Assembly: GCA_030145245.1 (NCBI GenBank)
Contig: JAQYWC010000024.1
Span: 28,681-92,680, forward strand
Direction of reading: 5' to 3'
Origin: Desulfobacterium sp.
Lineage (GTDB): Bacteria > Desulfobacterota > Desulfobacteria > Desulfobacterales > Desulfobacteraceae
Length of the DNA: 64,000 nucleotides
Shown: positions 62,665-64,000 of the stretch, piece after piece
Position numbering within the stretch: position 1 is the first letter of the stretch
Layout: every line of letters begins with the position of its first letter
Notes under the pieces: model-generated
Databases searched by the model: none
What the model was told of the DNA's origin: nothing
The model's input: only the letters and a program-made list of their open reading frames with translations
Translations under genes and position numbers: made by a program

Positions 62665-63405
62665 ATGGGAAAAACATTTTCAAAGCCGGAAGCGCTGACC
62701 GACGCCCATACCCACTACTGCCCCGGGTGTACCCATGGTATCGTCCACCGGCTGGTGGCCGAGGTCATTGATGAGCTGGGAATCAGGAAAAATACCGTGG
62801 GGATTGCCCCTGTCGGATGCGCGGTTATGGCATACAACTACTTTGACTGTGACTTTCAGGAGGCCGCCCACGGTCGTGCCCCTGCCATGGCAACGGGCAT
62901 CAAACGGGTGAGACCCGACCTCATGGCCTTTACCTACCAGGGGGACGGTGACCTTGCCAGCATCGGCATGGGCGAGATCGTCCATGCGGCCAACCGGGGC
63001 GAGAAGTTCACCACCATCTTCATCAACAACGCCATCTACGGTATGACAGGCGGCCAGATGGCCCCCACCACCATGCCCGGCCAGCGTGCCACCACGGCTC
63101 CGGAAGGAAGGGACGTGGAAAAAACCGGCATGCCCATCAGGATGTGCGAGCTGCTCTCAAGCCTTGCCACACCCGGGTATATCTCCCGTCAGACCGTGCT
63201 CAAGCCCAAATATGTCAACAAGGCAAAAAAGGCTATTAAAAAGGCTTTTGAGTACCAGATGGAAAACCGCTGCTACAGCTTTGTGGAGATTGTCTCCACC
63301 TGTCCCACCAACTGGGGCATGACTCCCCTGGATGCATTGAAATGGGCCGAAGATACGCTTCTTCCCTACTATCCGCTTGGTGAGTTCAAAACTCCTGAAG
63401 AGTAA
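62665..63405 (+). CDS. korB: 2-oxoacid:ferredoxin oxidoreductase beta subunit (TPP-binding)
   Basis: A 246-residue TPP-binding subunit. The cofactor motif is GDGDLASIGMGEIVHAANRG to FINNAIYGMTGGQMAPTT; CPGCTHGIVHRLVAE at the N-terminus and GCAVMAYNYFDCD are also typical. AAGGAG lies ten bases before ATG 62665. It combines with the alpha, gamma and ferredoxin subunits encoded alongside. Confidence 0.95.
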   Translation: MGKTFSKPEALTDAHTHYCPGCTHGIVHRLVAEVIDELGIRKNTVGIAPVGCAVMAYNYFDCDFQEAAHGRAPAMATGIKRVRPDLMAFTYQGDGDLASIGMGEIVHAANRGEKFTTIFINNAIYGMTGGQMAPTTMPGQRATTAPEGRDVEKTGMPIRMCELLSSLATPGYISRQTVLKPKYVNKAKKAIKKAFEYQMENRCYSFVEIVSTCPTNWGMTPLDALKWAEDTLLPYYPLGEFKTPEE

Positions 63406-63442
63406 TGAAACCGTCTTAATCTAGTTGTTTTTGGAGGAGTAT

Positions 63443-63979
63443 ATGCAGAAAGAAGTTATGTTCGCAGGTTTCGGCGGCCAGGGTATCCTGTTGAGCGCAA
63501 AGCTGTTGGCCTATGCGGCCATGGAGCAGGGGTCAGAGGTGATGTGGATCCCCTCCTATGGACCCGAGATGAGAGGCGGCACCGCCTATTGCACCGTTGT
63601 GGTGAGCGATAAACTCATTGGGTCCCCCATCATCAAGAACCCGACTCACCTGGTTGCCATGAACCGTCCCTCCCTGGAGAAGTTCGCTCCGGTGGTAAAA
63701 CCGGACGGGGTGGTGTTGATCAACAGCTCATTGATTCCGGTGCGATCCGGACGGGACGATGTCAGGGAGCTGATCGTGCCTGCCAATGAGGCTGCAATCA
63801 AGCTTGGAAGCGTGAAATGCGCCAACATCATTGCCGTGAGCGCCTTTGCCGCAATGAGCAAGATGGTGGATGTCGATATCCTTCGTGAATGCGTGAAAAA
63901 AGAGTTTGCAAAAAAGCCGAAGATTGTTCCTTTGAACATGAAGGCTTTTGACGAGGGGTTGAAAATAGCCGGTATGTAA
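63443..63979 (+). CDS. korC: 2-oxoacid:ferredoxin oxidoreductase gamma subunit
   Basis: A 178-residue gamma subunit: EVMFAGFGGQGILLSAKLLA, PSYGPEMRGGTAYCTVVVS and ANIIAVSAFAAMSK are the family motifs. GGAGGA precedes ATG 63443. It completes the four-subunit enzyme. The window ends 21 bases after its stop, so later operon members, if any, are not seen. Confidence 0.95.
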   Translation: MQKEVMFAGFGGQGILLSAKLLAYAAMEQGSEVMWIPSYGPEMRGGTAYCTVVVSDKLIGSPIIKNPTHLVAMNRPSLEKFAPVVKPDGVVLINSSLIPVRSGRDDVRELIVPANEAAIKLGSVKCANIIAVSAFAAMSKMVDVDILRECVKKEFAKKPKIVPLNMKAFDEGLKIAGM

Positions 63980-64000
63980 TAATAATCCAAGGGGTCAGGC

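Noticed and set aside
1..64000. CRISPR arrays, rRNA and tRNA genes
   Set aside because: I looked for regularly spaced direct repeats and cloverleaf-like sequences between genes and saw none; a tRNA scan would settle it.

Overview
The window looks like a chromosomal segment of a strictly anaerobic Desulfobacterota bacterium, most likely a Desulfobacteraceae-type sulfate reducer. This is inferred from family content: a ferredoxin-dependent 2-oxoacid oxidoreductase, a hybrid cluster protein, a double-cubane reductase, corrinoid methyl-transfer proteins, a TunR-like integrase/TOBE regulator of the kind described from sulfate reducers, a Geobacter-like GEMM riboswitch and many Tat/FeS proteins. 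No sulfate-reduction gene, rRNA, tRNA or CRISPR array is visible, so the assignment is indirect. Most of the window is moderately GC-rich. One block (about 4.8-8.6 kb) is strikingly AT-rich and looks imported.

Layout. 0-4.5 kb: glycine cleavage (gcvH end, gcvPA, gcvPB) overlapping lipoate synthesis (lipB, lipA). 4.8-8.5 kb: an AT-rich defence island with two overlapping reverse transcriptases matching a DRT type 3 system (drt3a/drt3b), followed by a structured RNA with a closing stem, an ACACAC segment and a T-run. 8.6-12 kb: two LysR genes fused out of frame, a GlxA-type regulator and a cysteine hydrolase. 12-20.3 kb: two near-duplicate SBP3-PAS-PAS histidine kinases flanking a diguanylate cyclase and a Tat-exported hybrid cluster protein with an FNR-type box. 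20.7-26.1 kb: a DUF4037-DUF4125 protein, a DUF2975/XRE pair with a nonsense codon, a Tat aldo/keto reductase and a hipBA module behind three evenly spaced operators.

26.2-36 kb: acetyltransferase, SdiA-regulated protein, NapH-like ferredoxin, two-component system, TSUP transporter divergent from the TunR-like regulator, a third LysR, a methyltransferase and an AEC transporter. 36-44.6 kb: a same-strand cluster of double-cubane reductase, ABC importer (binding protein, double ATPase, two permeases), UroD-type methyltransferase, corrinoid protein and corrinoid-reactivation protein, plausibly an uptake and demethylation pathway. 44.7-48.2 kb: AraC regulator, iron alcohol dehydrogenase, hypothetical and YdjM-like membrane protein. 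48.2-54.05 kb: an envelope lipoprotein operon (COG3014, YcfL, LpoB, GYF protein, CsgG-like) behind a GEMM-I riboswitch that resembles the 3',3'-cGAMP subtype, with an intrinsic terminator.

54.2-64 kb: orphan Na+ decarboxylase gamma/beta subunits, macro-domain protein, GNAT, a glycerol-3-phosphate acyltransferase/dehydrogenase fusion, M55 peptidase, SUI1 factor, a CooC/ParA-like ATPase and a complete four-subunit 2-oxoacid:ferredoxin oxidoreductase. The strongest leads are the DRT3-type locus with its 3' RNA, the riboswitch-controlled envelope operon, the integrase-derived metal-oxyanion regulator with its palindrome, the reductase/corrinoid cluster and the acyltransferase-dehydrogenase fusion.
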